The notes beneath the pieces are model-generated. The model was not told the DNA's origin and did not search any database. It saw nothing but the letters and a program-made list of their open reading frames with translations. Below, in pieces: positions 25,897 through 38,000 of a DNA stretch of 64,000 bases. The translations under genes and the position numbers were made by a program. Position 1 is the stretch's first letter, and each line of letters starts with the position of its first letter. The stretch is from Oryza sativa Japonica Group (lineage: Eukaryota > Streptophyta > Magnoliopsida > Poales > Poaceae), in contig NC_089037.1 in the NCBI RefSeq assembly GCF_034140825.1, positions 35,493,001-35,557,000 of the forward strand, given 5' to 3'.

Positions 25897-28002
25897 TTAA
25901 GTTGTCTTCAGAAAATCGGCAGTGCTCAACTGAACACAGCCAACCAGCCGCTGCTGCTCGTCGGTGGACTGCGTCGTCGACGTGGTGATCTCCGACGTGG
26001 ACGGGAAGCCGGTGACGAACTCGTCGAATGACTCGTCGTAGAACTGCCCCACGCCGCATTCTAGGTCCTCCGGCAACGTCTCCGGCGCCGGCGCGGCGCC
26101 TTCCAAGATCTGCACCACCTGCCTCATGCTCGGCCGGCGGCGCGGGTCAGGGTGCGAGCAGAGAAGCCCGAGCTTGAGGACGACCTCGAGATCGTCCTCG
26201 TCACAGTCGCCGATCCTGGGGTCCCTCGCCGCCGTGATCTCGCCGGCCTTCCAGTGCTCGAGGACGAGCTCGACGAGCCCCGGCGAGTCGTCGTCGACGG
26301 TGAACTCCATGGGCCTCCGGCCGCACGCCACCTCGAGCAAGAAGGCGCCGAAGGCGAAGACGTCGGTGCTCGTGGTGGCCTTGCCGGTCTTGCTCAGCTC
26401 CGGCGCGAGGTAGCCGAGCGTGCCGACGATGCGCGTCGTCTGCGGGTTAGCGCCGTGGTCGTAGAGCCGGGCGAGGCCGAAGTCGCTGAGCTTGCCGTTC
26501 ATGTCGGCGTCGAGGAGCACGTTGCTGGCCTTGATGTCACGGTGCACCACCACCTGCTCCCACCCCTCGTGCAGGTACAGCAGCCCGGCGGCGACGTCCC
26601 GGACGATCTTGCCGCGCTTCTCCCAGCTCAGCGCCGGCCGCTCGCCGCCGGCGAACAGGTGCTTGTCGAGGCTGCCGTTCGCCATGTAGTCGTAGACGAG
26701 CACCAGCTCGCCGCGGCGCCGGCAGTAGCCGAGCAGCTGCACCAGGTTGCGGTGGCGCAGCCGGCTCATGCTGGCGATCTCCGACACGAACTCCCGCAGC
26801 CCCTGCCGCGAGTCGTGCGACACCTTCTTCACGGCGACCTCCACGCCGGACCTCGGCAGCACGCCGTGGTACACGCTGCCGAAGCCGCCGGCGCCGATGA
26901 CGTCGCGGAACCCCTTGGTCGCGCCGTGGAGGTCCTTGTAGCTGATCCTGTGTGGCCCGTACTCGATCTCCCATTCCTCCTCTTCCTCGGCGTACCGCCG
27001 GCTTCGCACCACGAGCGCCGCCACGGCCGCCGCCGCCAGGAGCAGGATCACGACGGAGAGGAGGAGAATTGTCAAGATGATCAGCGGCGGCAACGTCTTC
27101 TTGGGTTTGCTCGGCGACGGGAGCCGCGGGAGCTTGGCGAGGTCGAGGTCCTGCGCGCGGCCGCCGCCGCCGAGGCGGAAGCTCCAGCCGAGGACGTAGT
27201 GCGAGCTCGCGGCGGCGCCGTTCGCCGCCGAGAACCCGACGTACGTGTCGCCGGCCACGGCGGACGACAGGTTGACGGTGCAAGACACCAGCGGGGCGGC
27301 CGGCCTGAGCATGCCGGCCGGCGACACCGTCACCTCGAGCCACGCGCTGTCGCCGTCGTACTCGATCCACACCTGCAGGGGCTCGCCGCCGATCAGGTTG
27401 ACGCTGGCGAGCTTGCCGCCGGTGGCGGCGTCGTGGTACCCCGCCGGGCTGGAGTTCACGGATTTCAGGCTGTTGTCGTCGATGCCGACGTGGTTGTCGT
27501 CGATGTCGGCGAACTCGTCGTCCCGCGCCGTGTCGAGCTCGACGGCGACGATCTTGTTCTTGATCTGGCCCGTGCTGTCGGACGTGTTGAAGAGCCCCAG
27601 GTACTTGCCGGCGACGGCGCCGGGGACGGCCACCGACGGCGCCAGCGCGAAGGCGAGGCCGTGGCCATGCGCGTCGGGATACTTGGGCACGATGGCGAAC
27701 ACGAAGGTGGTGGAGAAGGAGGCCGCCGCGCCGGTGGAGGCGTTTCTCAAGCTGACCGGCTTGGGGTAGAAGCCATGGCCGAACACCTCCTTCGTCTCGT
27801 TGGTGAGCTGCAGTAGACCGGTGGAGGTGACGGCGGCCGCGCCGCTGGTGGCCACGCCGTCGCCGGAGAAGCCGGGAAACAAGAATTGGTCAACCGCGGC
27901 AGCGCCACCTCGAGCAAGAAGAAGCAGGAGAGCGACCAGCTCAACCAGCCACCGCCGCTGCCGCCACCGGAGCACGGCAAGAACGGCTGCCGGCGCCGCC
28001 AT
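25897..28002 (-). CDS. L-type lectin-domain receptor kinase (LecRK)
   Basis: Intronless, 701 residues from the ATG at 28002 to TAA at 25897-25899. Residues 1-36 form a signal peptide with a Leu-rich core (LVALLLLLARGGAAA). A legume-lectin domain (about 38-278) contains VAVELDTARDDEFADIDDNH, the metal/sugar-site region. One membrane span covers about 305-333, followed by the kinase with glycine loop GAGGFGSV (370-377), Lys392 (VAVKK), HRD at 487-489, DFG at 507-509 and the GTLGYLAPE activation end. All catalytic residues are present, so it is an active-type kinase at the plasma membrane; LecRKs sense extracellular signals in defence. An upstream in-frame ATG at 28224 would bury the signal peptide, so 28002 was chosen. 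A long frame on the opposite strand is a shadow. Confidence 0.95.
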   Translation of the reverse strand: MAAPAAVLAVLRWRQRRWLVELVALLLLLARGGAAAVDQFLFPGFSGDGVATSGAAAVTSTGLLQLTNETKEVFGHGFYPKPVSLRNASTGAAASFSTTFVFAIVPKYPDAHGHGLAFALAPSVAVPGAVAGKYLGLFNTSDSTGQIKNKIVAVELDTARDDEFADIDDNHVGIDDNSLKSVNSSPAGYHDAATGGKLASVNLIGGEPLQVWIEYDGDSAWLEVTVSPAGMLRPAAPLVSCTVNLSSAVAGDTYVGFSAANGAAASSHYVLGWSFRLGGGGRAQDLDLAKLPRLPSPSKPKKTLPPLIILTILLLSVVILLLAAAAVAALVVRSRRYAEEEEEWEIEYGPHRISYKDLHGATKGFRDVIGAGGFGSVYHGVLPRSGVEVAVKKVSHDSRQGLREFVSEIASMSRLRHRNLVQLLGYCRRRGELVLVYDYMANGSLDKHLFAGGERPALSWEKRGKIVRDVAAGLLYLHEGWEQVVVHRDIKASNVLLDADMNGKLSDFGLARLYDHGANPQTTRIVGTLGYLAPELSKTGKATTSTDVFAFGAFLLEVACGRRPMEFTVDDDSPGLVELVLEHWKAGEITAARDPRIGDCDEDDLEVVLKLGLLCSHPDPRRRPSMRQVVQILEGAAPAPETLPEDLECGVGQFYDESFDEFVTGFPSTSEITTSTTQSTDEQQRLVGCVQLSTADFLKTT

Positions 28003-28440
28003 GGCAGAGAGCAATGTACAAATTAACCCAAGTGAAGTAGTAGCTGAAGGAGTTGAACAGTTTAGTTGTTGGAGTTGGGCAGCAGCCGCCGTCGCTGGCA
28101 CTGTTGCTGGTCTGGTCGTCGGCGACGGTGACGGCGACGATGCGAGGTGCACGGCGACGTCGGCGAGAGGGACATGGAGATGGACGGCATTGGAGGGTAG
28201 GAGCTCAGCACATATAAGCTTCAACTGCCTACAAAGATTTCACGTTGCTAGCTAAGCTTGTGCTAGAGCCTGCAGGGAGTGCGTGCACACTCTGGGCCCC
28301 TTTTCCACTTGTTTTTTCTTTTCCTTCCCTTCAGAAATGAGAAGCAGACAGAACAAGGACAGCCAATTGAGATCGATCGGGGCTTCGCATACTATTCGTG
28401 ATCTTTTTTGTTTTCAAATAGACAAATCTAATATAAGATA
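28003..28440 (-). other. Upstream region of the lectin kinase gene
   Basis: The likely promoter and leader of the minus-strand kinase. TTATAT occurs (minus) near 28210-28216 as a weak TATA candidate, about 210 bp from the ATG. No other gene is seen. Confidence 0.4.
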
Positions 28441-28677
28441 CTCCCTTATTTTAATTGCAGCCATGATTTTTCGTGTACAATTTTGACCGTCAGTTTTATT
28501 TGAAATTTTTTTGAAAAATTTAAAAGACATAAGTCACATATAAAGTAGTAAAGTACTGTCCATATTTTATCATCTCACAACAATAAAAATACTAATTATA
28601 GAAAATTTTTAAATAAGATAGTTGATTAAAGTTGGGCACAAAAACTTATAGTTGCACTTAAAATGGGACGAAGAGAA
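28441..28677. mobile_element. Stowaway-type MITE
   Basis: Left end CTCCCTTATTTTAATTGCAG, right end inverse of TGGGACGAAGAGA, with TA at both borders (28439-28440, 28678-28679). About 237 bp, AT-rich, non-coding. Confidence 0.65.
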
Positions 28678-28679
28678 TA

Positions 28680-29147
28680 TTTCCTCCATCCAAAATATAA
28701 ATAATTTTAAGGTTGGCACGGGTATTAAGGAAGTAAGTAAGAATGATTGAAGAAATTGTGTGATTGATTGAAAAGATAAATTAGGTGAAAGAGAATGGTT
28801 GTGATTGGTTGAGAGGAGGTAGATGAAGAAATAGTTTCATTTTGGGATAAGATGTTGTGCTAGAAATAGCTACTCTCTTCGTTTCAGGTTATAAGTCGTT
28901 TTGACTTTGGTCAAAGTCAAACTGCTTCAGTTTGACCAAATTTATAGAAAAAATAGTAATATTTTCGACCCAAGATAATTTTATTATAAAAATATATTTA
29001 ATTATCAATTTAATAAAACTAATTTAGTAATGTAAATATTACTATATTTGTGTATAAATTTGGTCGAACTTAAAATAGTTCAACTTTAACCAAAGTCAAA
29101 CGACTTATAACCTGAAACGGAGGGAGTATATTTTGGGATAGAGGTAG
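28680..29147. mobile_element. Stowaway-type MITE split by another Stowaway
   Basis: The left end TTCCTCCATCCAAAATATAA and the right end TTTTGGGATAGAGGTAG are inverse copies. Between them lies a second, complete Stowaway (28873-29126). It abuts its neighbours almost directly. Confidence 0.6.
28873..29126. mobile_element. Stowaway-type MITE nested in the preceding one
   Basis: The left arm CTCTCTTCGTTTCAGGTTAT and right arm ATAACCTGAAACGGAGGGAG are near-perfect inverse copies, with TA duplications at 28871-28872 and 29127-29128. The arms continue with GTCGTTTGACTTTGG-like words for about 60 bp. Confidence 0.85.
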
Positions 29148-29149
29148 TA

Positions 29150-29308
29150 CTTCCTCTATCTCTAAATATAATGATTTTGGATTGAATGTGACACATTCTA
29201 GTACAATGAATCTGAATAGATAATACAATGAATCTAGACAGTTGGACAGAAAAACCGTCCAGATTCATTGTTCACATCCAGGCAAAAGCCCTTATGAGAT
29301 AGAGCGAG
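29150..29308. mobile_element. Stowaway-type MITE
   Basis: Left end CTTCCTCTATCTCTAAATAT, right end inverse of GAGATAGAGCGAG; TA on both sides (29148-29149 and 29309-29310). It contains direct copies of the word ACAATGAATCT. Confidence 0.6.
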
Positions 29309-29968
29309 TATAATACATCTTAATAGGAGTACTATAAATTTCAATATCGTATTAGATATATTTTTTAGAATGTGAAGTGTATGTGCTGGAGTACTTGGGT
29401 GTGTTTTTTTAAAAGGGGTTGACTGTTGAGAACCTTCTTCCTACCATGTGAAACAAAGCAACAGATTAGTGTATGATTAATTAAATATTAGCTTAAAAAA
29501 CTAAATAAATATATTAATATGATTTTATAAAGTAATTATCTTATCTTTAGAAGAGAACATCATTTATCAATTTAAAAATGTGCTTGCAAAAAATGAGAGA
29601 GCATAAGGGTCTTTCACAAAAAGAAATTTTTTGGGTGTCACATCGGATATTTGACCGGATATCGGAAAGGGTTTTCGGACTCGAATGAAAAAATTAATTT
29701 CATAACTCGCTTGAAAATCGCGAGACGAATCTTTTGTGTCTAATTAAGCCGCCATTAGCACATGTGAGTTCCTGTAGCATTTTATGGCTAATCATGGACT
29801 AATTATGCTCAAAAGATTCGTCTCGCGATTTTCATGCAAATTGTGCAATTAGTTTTTATTTTTATCTATATTTAATACGCCATGCATGTGTCAAAGATTT
29901 TACATGTGACATTTTTGGAAAAAAAAATTAGAAACTAAAAAAATTCCAAAGATGCATTGTAAACGCCC
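29309..29968. repeat. MITE-like repeats with internal palindrome
   Basis: 29400-29620 matches an AT-rich family also seen near 49090-49240. About 29640-29965 contains CGCGAGACGAATCTTTTG and its inverse CAAAAGATTCGTCTCGCG about 100 bp apart, plus TCTATATTTAATAC; the same pattern occurs at 11817-12060. Ends are not resolved. No gene is seen. Confidence 0.55.
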
Positions 29969-29971
29969 TAA

Positions 29972-30215
29972 GAGCAGGTACAATAGCAGGCTATAAGCCA
30001 GCTACAAACATATTTTAAGGAGATAAATAATGAGAGAGAAGAGCAGCGAGCTACAGATTTGTAGCCAGCTGTAGCACGGACTCCAAGACGCATTGTGTGT
30101 ATGACAGGTGGGACCAGGTATTAATAGTGTAATATGTAACTATTGTATATATGAGCTATTAGATTGGCTATAGATGAATTAGAGCTAGTAGTTGGCTATA
30201 CTATTAAATTTGCTC
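29972..30215. mobile_element. Tourist-type (PIF/Harbinger) MITE, copy 1
   Basis: The left end GAGCAGGTACAATAGC and the inverse of the right end (GAGCAAATTTAATAGT) pair. The three-base target duplication TAA is at 29969-29971 and 30216-30218. 244 bp; internal words match copy 2 at 48836-49078. Confidence 0.82.
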
Positions 30216-30259
30216 TAAGCCAGGCCTATCCTCAACCTATCCTAGCTAGTTGTCACCTA

Positions 30260-30343
30260 CCCCCTCCATCGAAAAAAACAGATAATTTCTAGGGTTTGAA
30301 TCTGGACGAATGAATGTCCAGGTTCATTTCAGGACGGATAGAG
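30260..30343. mobile_element. Short Stowaway-type MITE
   Basis: Left CCCCCTCCATCG, right inverse of GACGGATAGAG, TA on both sides. The core has an inverted pair TGAATCTGGACGAATGAATG / TGTCCAGGTTCA. It resembles the MITE at 37035-37162. Confidence 0.55.
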
Positions 30344-30811
30344 TACAGAGCTGCAAGCAAACAGTGGGCAATAAACTAGTACTAGTTATAAAAATTAAAA
30401 AGTAAAAAGAAGAGAAAAATTAACTCAGGTACGGAGGAAAGGAAAAAAAAACGTTTGCTGGGTTTCGTCTACGGCGAGGACCACTTGGGTGTCCTGTTTG
30501 CGTCGTTTCGTAGACGCCGACCACCGGCAGTCGAGTACGCTGGCACGTGCGCAGCGTGTGCAAACAGTGCCATGCCTCACTGTCCAAGTGATATATCGAT
30601 CGTCCATGGCTAGTGGCTACACGTACCCAAACGTAGACACAGAGATGGAGCAAGAACGCTGTAATAAATAAGCCCGTGTCACCCGTCAATATCTACGGAC
30701 TATTCTATTTCATGTCCTTTGCCCACATTAACTTATTACTAGTAAAAGAGTATAAAAATTAATTTATAGGTAAAACTTTTATATATATGTTCTTAGTGAT
30801 TTAAAAATCAA
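30344..30811. other. Intergenic, no gene seen
   Basis: Short overlapping frames at 30420-30689 have no recognisable domain. No repeat boundary could be placed. Confidence 0.4.
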
Positions 30812-31321
30812 GAGTGAAGTGCACGAGCGGTCTCTAAACTTGTGTGGGTGTGTCATCTAGGTCCCTAAACTCTCAAAATGCATTTTCGGATCCTTGAACT
30901 TGTTTTGGGGTGTCATACAAGTCCAAACGAGCTCCAACCCCTTCCATGCGCTGATGTGGCATGCCACGATAGTTCATACGTGTTAGTTGGACCCACGTAT
31001 CAGTCACATAGAAAAAAAATATAATTAGAAAAATATATTTTCTCCTCTCTCTACCTTAAAATTTTTATCTTTTTTTCTGTCTACCTAATAGGAGAAAATA
31101 TGGTTTTTAATTTTATTTTTTATATATGCTTGACATGTGGATTCCACTGACACGTAGGCGTCACCGTGGCATTGCCACGTCAGCACATCGAGTGGGTTAG
31201 AACCTGTTTGGACCTATATAACACACATAGCAAGTTCAGGGATCTAAAAATGCATTTTAGGAGTTCAGAGATCTAGATGACACACTGGCACAAGTTTAGG
31301 GACCGCCCATGTACTTCACTC
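30812..31321. mobile_element. Short Mutator-like element (MULE-MITE)
   Basis: Ends GAGTGAAGTGCACGAGCGGT and the inverse GAGTGAAGTACATGGGCGGT. Flanking 9-bp repeats aaaaatcaa (30803-30811) and aaaaattaa (31322-31330) agree at 8 of 9. Inverted arms are about 190 bp and include GCATTTT and the TAAACTTGTG words. 510 bp, non-coding. Confidence 0.8.
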
Positions 31322-31726
31322 AAAAATTAATATAGAAAACTACGTTGAACATATATTAAAATCAACATCAAAATTATTTTTTAAAATAAAAATTTTAGCT
31401 TTTACTTTGGTTTATTAGGGCAACCAATAGGGCTCCCACTTTTTTAATTCTATAACTATATATTCTTAGATAAAATTCTAAACTGTTTGACTTCAGTTAA
31501 GATTATTTTTTTATCTGACTTTTTTTAGAACTTTTTAATCTGACTTCTCTAAAGATTCTTACAGAAGCTATAACTGTCGGAACCTCGAGGCTGCAGTCTC
31601 CTGGAGTCCCGGTGATTTTCATGGCAATTCTTGCCGGTTAGTGGTAGATATCCAAATGAGCCAGGAGCTGATGGGGATATAATGCATTTCACGTTTCACC
31701 TCCTCTTGTTCTTGAATGCATCCATA
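31322..31726. other. Intergenic, no gene seen
   Basis: AT-rich DNA between two transposons. I see no coding pattern or defined repeat. Confidence 0.4.
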
Positions 31727-32879
31727 CACTAGTGGAGAAATGCTTTTTAGTCCCGGTTTTCCAACCGGGACTACGAATCCGGGACTATCTTTAGTCCCGG
31801 TTCAAATAACCGGGACTAAAAATCAATCTTTAGTCCCGGTTGATGTTACCAACCGGGACTAAAGATGGGAGAATCTTTAGTTCCGGTTGATAACACCAAC
31901 CGGGACTAAAGATATTTTTTCTTTTTTTTTCTGCTTTTAATATTGAATATTGATTTCACACCATCCCCTCTCATATCCAAATCATCACATATTACAGAAC
32001 ATCTCCAAATCCTCAAACAAATCATCTCCAAATACATCACAAACTCTTAAAAAAATTACATCACAGGGTTCTAAAAATTCATCACAGATTCACATCTCAC
32101 ACAAAAATACATCACAGATTCACATCTCAAAAAAAAAAGAAAAAAAATCCGGCCGGCGGCCACTGCCGCCTCCCCTCCTCCCATCCGCGCCGGCCGGCCA
32201 GCGCCGCGTCGGTCGCCGCCGAGCGGCCGCCCACTGCAGCCGCCGCCTCCGCGCGGCCCCCGGCACCGCCGCGCGGCCTCCTGCGCCGCCGCGCCGGCCG
32301 CCCACCGCCGCCGCCGCGCGGCCCCCTGCGCTGCCGCACCGGCCGCCGCGCAGGCCGCCTCCGCGCCGTCCCCCGCGTCGCCGCCTCCGCGCCGACCGCC
32401 TGCACTGTGGTGAAGGAAAAAAGGAAGGAGAGGAGGGGAGTTAGAGATAAGGAAAGAGATAAGAAGTTAGAGAGGACAAAAAGAGATAGAGGGAGGAGTT
32501 TGTTGTGTGGACGGGAAAAGAGGATCGGTACTATGGATTATATAGTGTGTTTTGATTTTTATTCCCGGTTAGTAACACCAACCGGGACTAAAAATAGGTT
32601 TTTAGTCCCGGTTGGTGTTACTAACCGAGACTAAAGATCATAGGGCCCTGACACAGCCTGACATGGAATCAACCGGGACTAAAAATGAACTTTTGTCCCG
32701 GTTGGAGTTACCAACCGGGAGTAAAGATGATTTTTAGTCCCGGTTGGTAACAACAACCGGGACTAAAGATCTTCCTCTTATTAACCAGGACTAAAAATCA
32801 TTTTTAGTCCCGGTTTTTAATGGAACCGGGACTATTGTGGATATGGGTCGACCGACCAAAGATGGTTTCTCTACCAGTG
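31727..32879. mobile_element. Non-autonomous CACTA element with hairpin subterminal repeats
   Basis: Starts CACTAGTGGAGAAA and ends with the inverse of CACTGGTAGAGAAACC. The 3-bp target duplication ATA is at 31724-31726 and 32880-32882. Both subterminal zones (about 31745-31920 and 32560-32830) are packed with TTTAGTCCCGGTT and its inverse AACCGGGACTAAA, forming many perfect hairpins. The GC-rich core (32150-32410) has long chance frames of Pro/Ala/Arg but no transposase. Confidence 0.87.
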
Positions 32880-32882
32880 ATA

Positions 32883-35027
32883 TCATTGTCACCACCTAAC
32901 TAGACGAAGTCCATCTCCACTATGTGATCGTATCTTCTGCTAAACGCGAATGTTTTAAAGAATTTCACGTCCTGAAAATGATTTGTTTTGTTTGATTCGC
33001 GAGATTTTCATGCCTGGAAAGCATGGATTCTTCACATGTGCCAACGTGCAACGCTGGGATCCTTGGGATAATTCTCTACTTTACGTGCTCGCATGACTCG
33101 CCTACTGGATCTGTGGTGTTCTTTTTTTACCCCAAGAAATCTGAAGTTTCTGAAAGTAAATGAATCTACTATACCTAGTATTTTTAAAGAGTATATCTCC
33201 TGCACACAGGATCAAATCCGGGGCGTTGGAAGCTGATCGGATCACGGATTATTCACGGGGAGAGATGAAATCATGAAGGAAATGGGGGTAGTGAACTGAT
33301 AGATCGATGATGGACAGGTACACGTGAGGCCCATTGCGGCGACAGCGAAGAAGCAGCCATGGCTGGTCAAGGAACGCGTGCGGAGTTGAGAACGGCAGAG
33401 TTGCAGAAGACGGAATTTATCCCGGTGGTTGCACCGGTCCTGTCCTTCCTGCAGGGAACCCAAAGCTCCCGTCGATCGATCGGTCAGTCTAAACAACCTC
33501 GTTGCTGGTCTCAGAGTTTCAGATTTGGCTGTCCTGCAGAGAAGAAGACGACGGCATGACTCGAGTCTTGCAAGTGTGCAAGCACTCGTCAGGCCTAGCT
33601 TGCCACGTCAGAAAAAATTGACGTGGATCGCTGACATGTGAACCTACAAGATGTGATGCTCCTCAAATCCCTTAAAAATCAGAGAATGACAAGTTATAAG
33701 ATTTGTTTAATCCAGTCTATCAAGCAGGGTGCATGTCTACGGAGGCCTAAGGATCCGGTCGTAGCGGCTGCTGAGCTCCGTCGATCTGGTCCTCTACTGC
33801 TATTTAGTTTCATCTGGAAGTTTGCTTTCTTAGATTGGTTAGCCTCTACCTTATTAGAGATGGTCTCTTTGTTTGTGTTATATCCTTCTGCGATGTACTA
33901 GGGTTTAGCTCCTTAACTCTGTCTTTCTCTAATAAAGTTGCTTAAATTAAAAAAAAAAGCTACACTATGAACAAATTTCACTGTGGGAGAAAAAACATTT
34001 TACACGTGTGCCCTTCAGCCTAAGTAACGGCCACGTTCGCATCGGAGGGTTGCATTTTTCATGCCATCGTTCCAACAGGCCAAGCTTTGATTGGATTCTG
34101 AATGAGTGGTTCTTCTACCATTGTGTGAGCAGGGCAATTTTGTTCGGCTTGCTGCATTTGGTCAGTCGTTTGATGTTGCAGCTCGTCTACTGCCCTCTAG
34201 AATGATTGGATTCTTGCTTGCCATGATGTTACCATCATGATGGCAAAGCATCAGTGAACCATGAAAGCTCAACTCTTGTTTTGGGAATAATCACTGATTG
34301 GTTAGACGATTGAGTTAGGCTTCATGATCAAGGAAGAGAAATAAAAAAGAAACACCGTATTGAGCTAAAAGGACCGAAGGAAAGAACTTCATAAACAATA
34401 ATATTACAACCAGGGCGCCATACCAAGCACGTCAGGCAAATCGTCTTGTCACGTAACAAACGTCAAAAATTCTACAGCTGAGTTCAATTCTAATATGGGC
34501 AAAAGATGTTATATTTTCAGCATTTTTGTTTGATTATTAAATTCGTTGATCGTGATATAAGCTTGGTCCACCAATGTTAAGTTAGTCTAGAGGCAAATGC
34601 TTAATGGGTTTATAGCGATAGACATTAACGTTTCCTGAGCGACAGGTTCCAACTTCATGTCCCCATTTACAGCGATGTTGAGTTAGTTCATACTTCATAC
34701 GCGTACTCTTCTGCTACGGAGTACCACATTAAGTCTCGCTAGTAATAATTTAATTAACTGTGTTACACTGGCAAAAAAAAAAATAGCACCAGTCCAGTGT
34801 TGACCAAAAAAAATAGCACTTCAAGAACAGCTTTTTTGGATTTCTCTAGAATATTTTTAGTCCAAACAAGAATTTACATGTACAAAATACTACATGTACG
34901 ACTATATTAATCACATAAATCGACTGAACAAATTTACACCGACACGTATCAACCTCATCTAATGAACACATAGCAACTTGCCCTCAAAAAAAACACACAC
35001 ACACATACAACTTGAGTACCAGTGAGC
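32883..35027. other. Intergenic with a possible retroposed 3' end
   Basis: No gene is supported. Around 33720-33960 a sequence ends CTCTAATAAAGTTGC followed by an A-rich tail (33949-33958), which looks like the 3' end of a retroposed transcript or LINE on the plus strand; target duplications were not found. 34750-35027 is the likely 3' UTR of the minus-strand transporter. A short (AC)n tract lies at 34993-35004. Confidence 0.4.
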
Positions 35028-38000
35028 TTACTTCAGGAGCTTGGATTCGATCTCCTCCAATGTAAGTCCTTTAGTCTCTGGAACTTTTAGGATGACAAAC
35101 ACAAGGGAGAGCAACGATATGGCTCCAAATAGAAGGAAAATATTGGCTGGTCCAAGGAATTCCTGCACCAAACAAGGCGTGCATTGCCGGCAAAAGAGTT
35201 TAGTTTGTTCATCTATTTTTTGGGGGAGAAACTGGTAAAATACGTAGTGTTGATTCTAGATAGAAGAAGAGGCTGATTTTTTTAAACTTATTTTTTAGTT
35301 TAAATGGGAAGGGCTAAAAAAACGCTGGCTTTGGAGGGGGAAACATCATGAGATAAATATATATGTGAGGTGACAACAATCTGGGTGAACGTACCTGCAA
35401 GGGTGAAAAGGCAAATGTCACCAGTGCATTTGAGCCGAAATTTGTAAGTACTGCAAGGCTGATCCCACGTCCTCTTGTTCGGAGTGGGAAGATCTCAGAA
35501 ACCATTAGCCAACTTATTGGACCAAACGATACCTGCAAACACAAGGACAACATAAATTTCTTGCACTAGTCATAGACCGTTTCTACAGAAAGTAAAGGCA
35601 CCGACCTGGTAAGAACCGACATACAGAAGTAAAGCACCAACAGCGACAAAAGGGAAGCTGTTCAGAATCTTGTAGTAAGCTGCTAATAAGAACAGTGAAA
35701 CAGCCTGCATTTCCAGGGAATAGAAAGCATAAGCATAATTTATTCAGAACATGTTTGATCAAAACTTGGTTAAGCATCCAGTTTCTTAGTATCCACATCA
35801 AGCAAGACTATCAATGAGTACAAATAACTGGGGAGGTGCCAAGGTGATGAAAATGACACTTTCCATGCATCCATAGAACTTAAACAAGTCTGTAAGAATT
35901 ACTCACTATTCCACCAATGCCTCCTATAAGTAGTGGACGCCTTCCAAGATCGTCAACTTTAAATACTGCAACACCTGTCATCAACAACTGCAAATAATAG
36001 AAATATTACACAGAGGTTCAAAAAAAAGTGTAAGCTCTATACCTTTCCACCTACCATCTGGATAACAAAATAGATATCTAATTCTCCCTATATATATACT
36101 AGATTATAAAAATAATTTAGCTTCATAGAATTACCTTGAACAACCCAATCAAAATTGATACTTTGGCAGCATCAGATGCAGCTGCAAACCCAGCAGTCTG
36201 TTGAAGATAGAATGGATTTAATTGTATGTATCAGGGCACACAGCCATATGGAGAACTAAGTCTTATTCTGTCTGTCCTTGTATGAAAAGAAACTCAGAGG
36301 TACCTGAAGAATGGAAGTTGCATAGTATAGAACACTTGGCTGGCCTGTTATCTGAAATAATAGTTTAATTAATATCAGTGCTTTAGTTCCATATAACAAA
36401 GAAGTAACATTAGTCAACTATTAAAAAATCAAGAAATGACCAAAGCAGGATGAAATGAATAGACAGGTCATTATCTTTCTTCTTTTTCTACCTCAACTTG
36501 GACATAATAACTTTCACTGAACTTAGGGCACATAATTTCAAATTTAAAAGGATGATCAAAGCACGGTCAGATTTCATATTTAGATGTGTTGCTTCCAAGT
36601 GGGCTGATGAGGACAAAACCTGCTGGAAGAGAACCAGTCCTCCTCCAATGATGAGTGCCTTCAAGCTAGCTCCCTCAAACATCTTCCAAATGTTCCCTTC
36701 AGATTCTTGTTCTGCATAAGCAGCCTTAATAGAGAGAAGGGTATCATCAATCTCATCTGCTAAGACCCTGTCACTCCTAAAGCGCCCCCTCAGTGATCTC
36801 AATGCCTGAATTGCCTTCTTTTTGTTATCTTCCACTGACGCCTTTCCTTGAACTGCCCTGAGAAGAAGCCATCTTGGTGAAGGCGGTAAATTCCACATAC
36901 CAATAGCCATTATTACTGCCAGTGGAGCACCAAAACCAAACATATAACGCCATCCTCCTACCACATCAATTTCAAGACTCCCTACAAGGTATCCAGTCTG
37001 CAAAATATTGTATTAATAGTCAACTAGTCAAGTACACCCTCCGTCCTAGAAGAAAACCCACTTCTGGGTCTTGAATCTGGACATAGGCTATGTCCAGATT
37101 CAAACCCAGTAGTTTTTTTTTTTTTTTTGGGGGGGGGGGGGGGGGGAGGGGGACAGAGGGAGTAGTCAGCAGGGGATAGATGGGTATACTTAAAAGTGTG
37201 TAGCAGTTGGAAGAGAGATATACCAGTATTCCTAATACAATAAACAACTCCTTTAAAGATATCAATGTCCCACGTATTCGCGAAGGAGAAGTCTCTGCAA
37301 TATAAAGAGGTGCACCGTGCATCGCCTGGCACAAAGCATGGTGATTCAGTGATGTTACATAACCCCATGATGTAATATACATGGACACAACAATGATTCA
37401 TTATCTCCAAACCTTTAGTTTGATATGAATATGTTCATTTGCATTTATGTTCCTCTTCAGTTATTATTAACACCTTTCTAACAAAGCATCGGCAGTTTAG
37501 ATATTTGCGGATTTTTTTAGTTGGCAGTAAACAAATATACTGTTTGTAGTATTAACTAGAAAAAATGCCCGTGCGTTGCAACGGGTAAAAGCGTTTTTTT
37601 ATACAACATCTATTAGAAGTTGAACAATAAATTAAAATATTGAAATCACTATACATTATAATGCAAAAGGTTCACTAAAATCATTCCTTCCTTATAAGCC
37701 CCAGCTCAGTCTGCTGCCTCTATATATCTCTGCTCGGCTCGGCTCTCTTCGACCCAGCCCACAAATGGAGCCACAGGCTCAGATAGCATAGTCATATATC
37801 TTCTCTCGTTGCCAAGCCAAACCCACGCGCTTTAGTAGCATCTTCAACCTCCGGGAGACAGTCCCATATCTATACAATACCGAAGCTGATCATCATATCA
37901 AATCCGGCCAAATCTTTCTCGATCTCCCAAAATTAGTTGAGGTTTTTTTACCCACACGATATTTTCTTTCCGTTTCCCTCAAAATCGGAGTGATTCACAA

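Noticed and set aside
26152-27816. 554-residue plus-strand open frame
   Set aside because: Antisense shadow of the lectin kinase; its composition (Arg, Val, His, Ala) follows from the GC-rich kinase coding on the other strand.
32120-32444. Pro/Arg-rich frames in the CACTA core
   Set aside because: Low complexity and present on both strands; no transposase motif.
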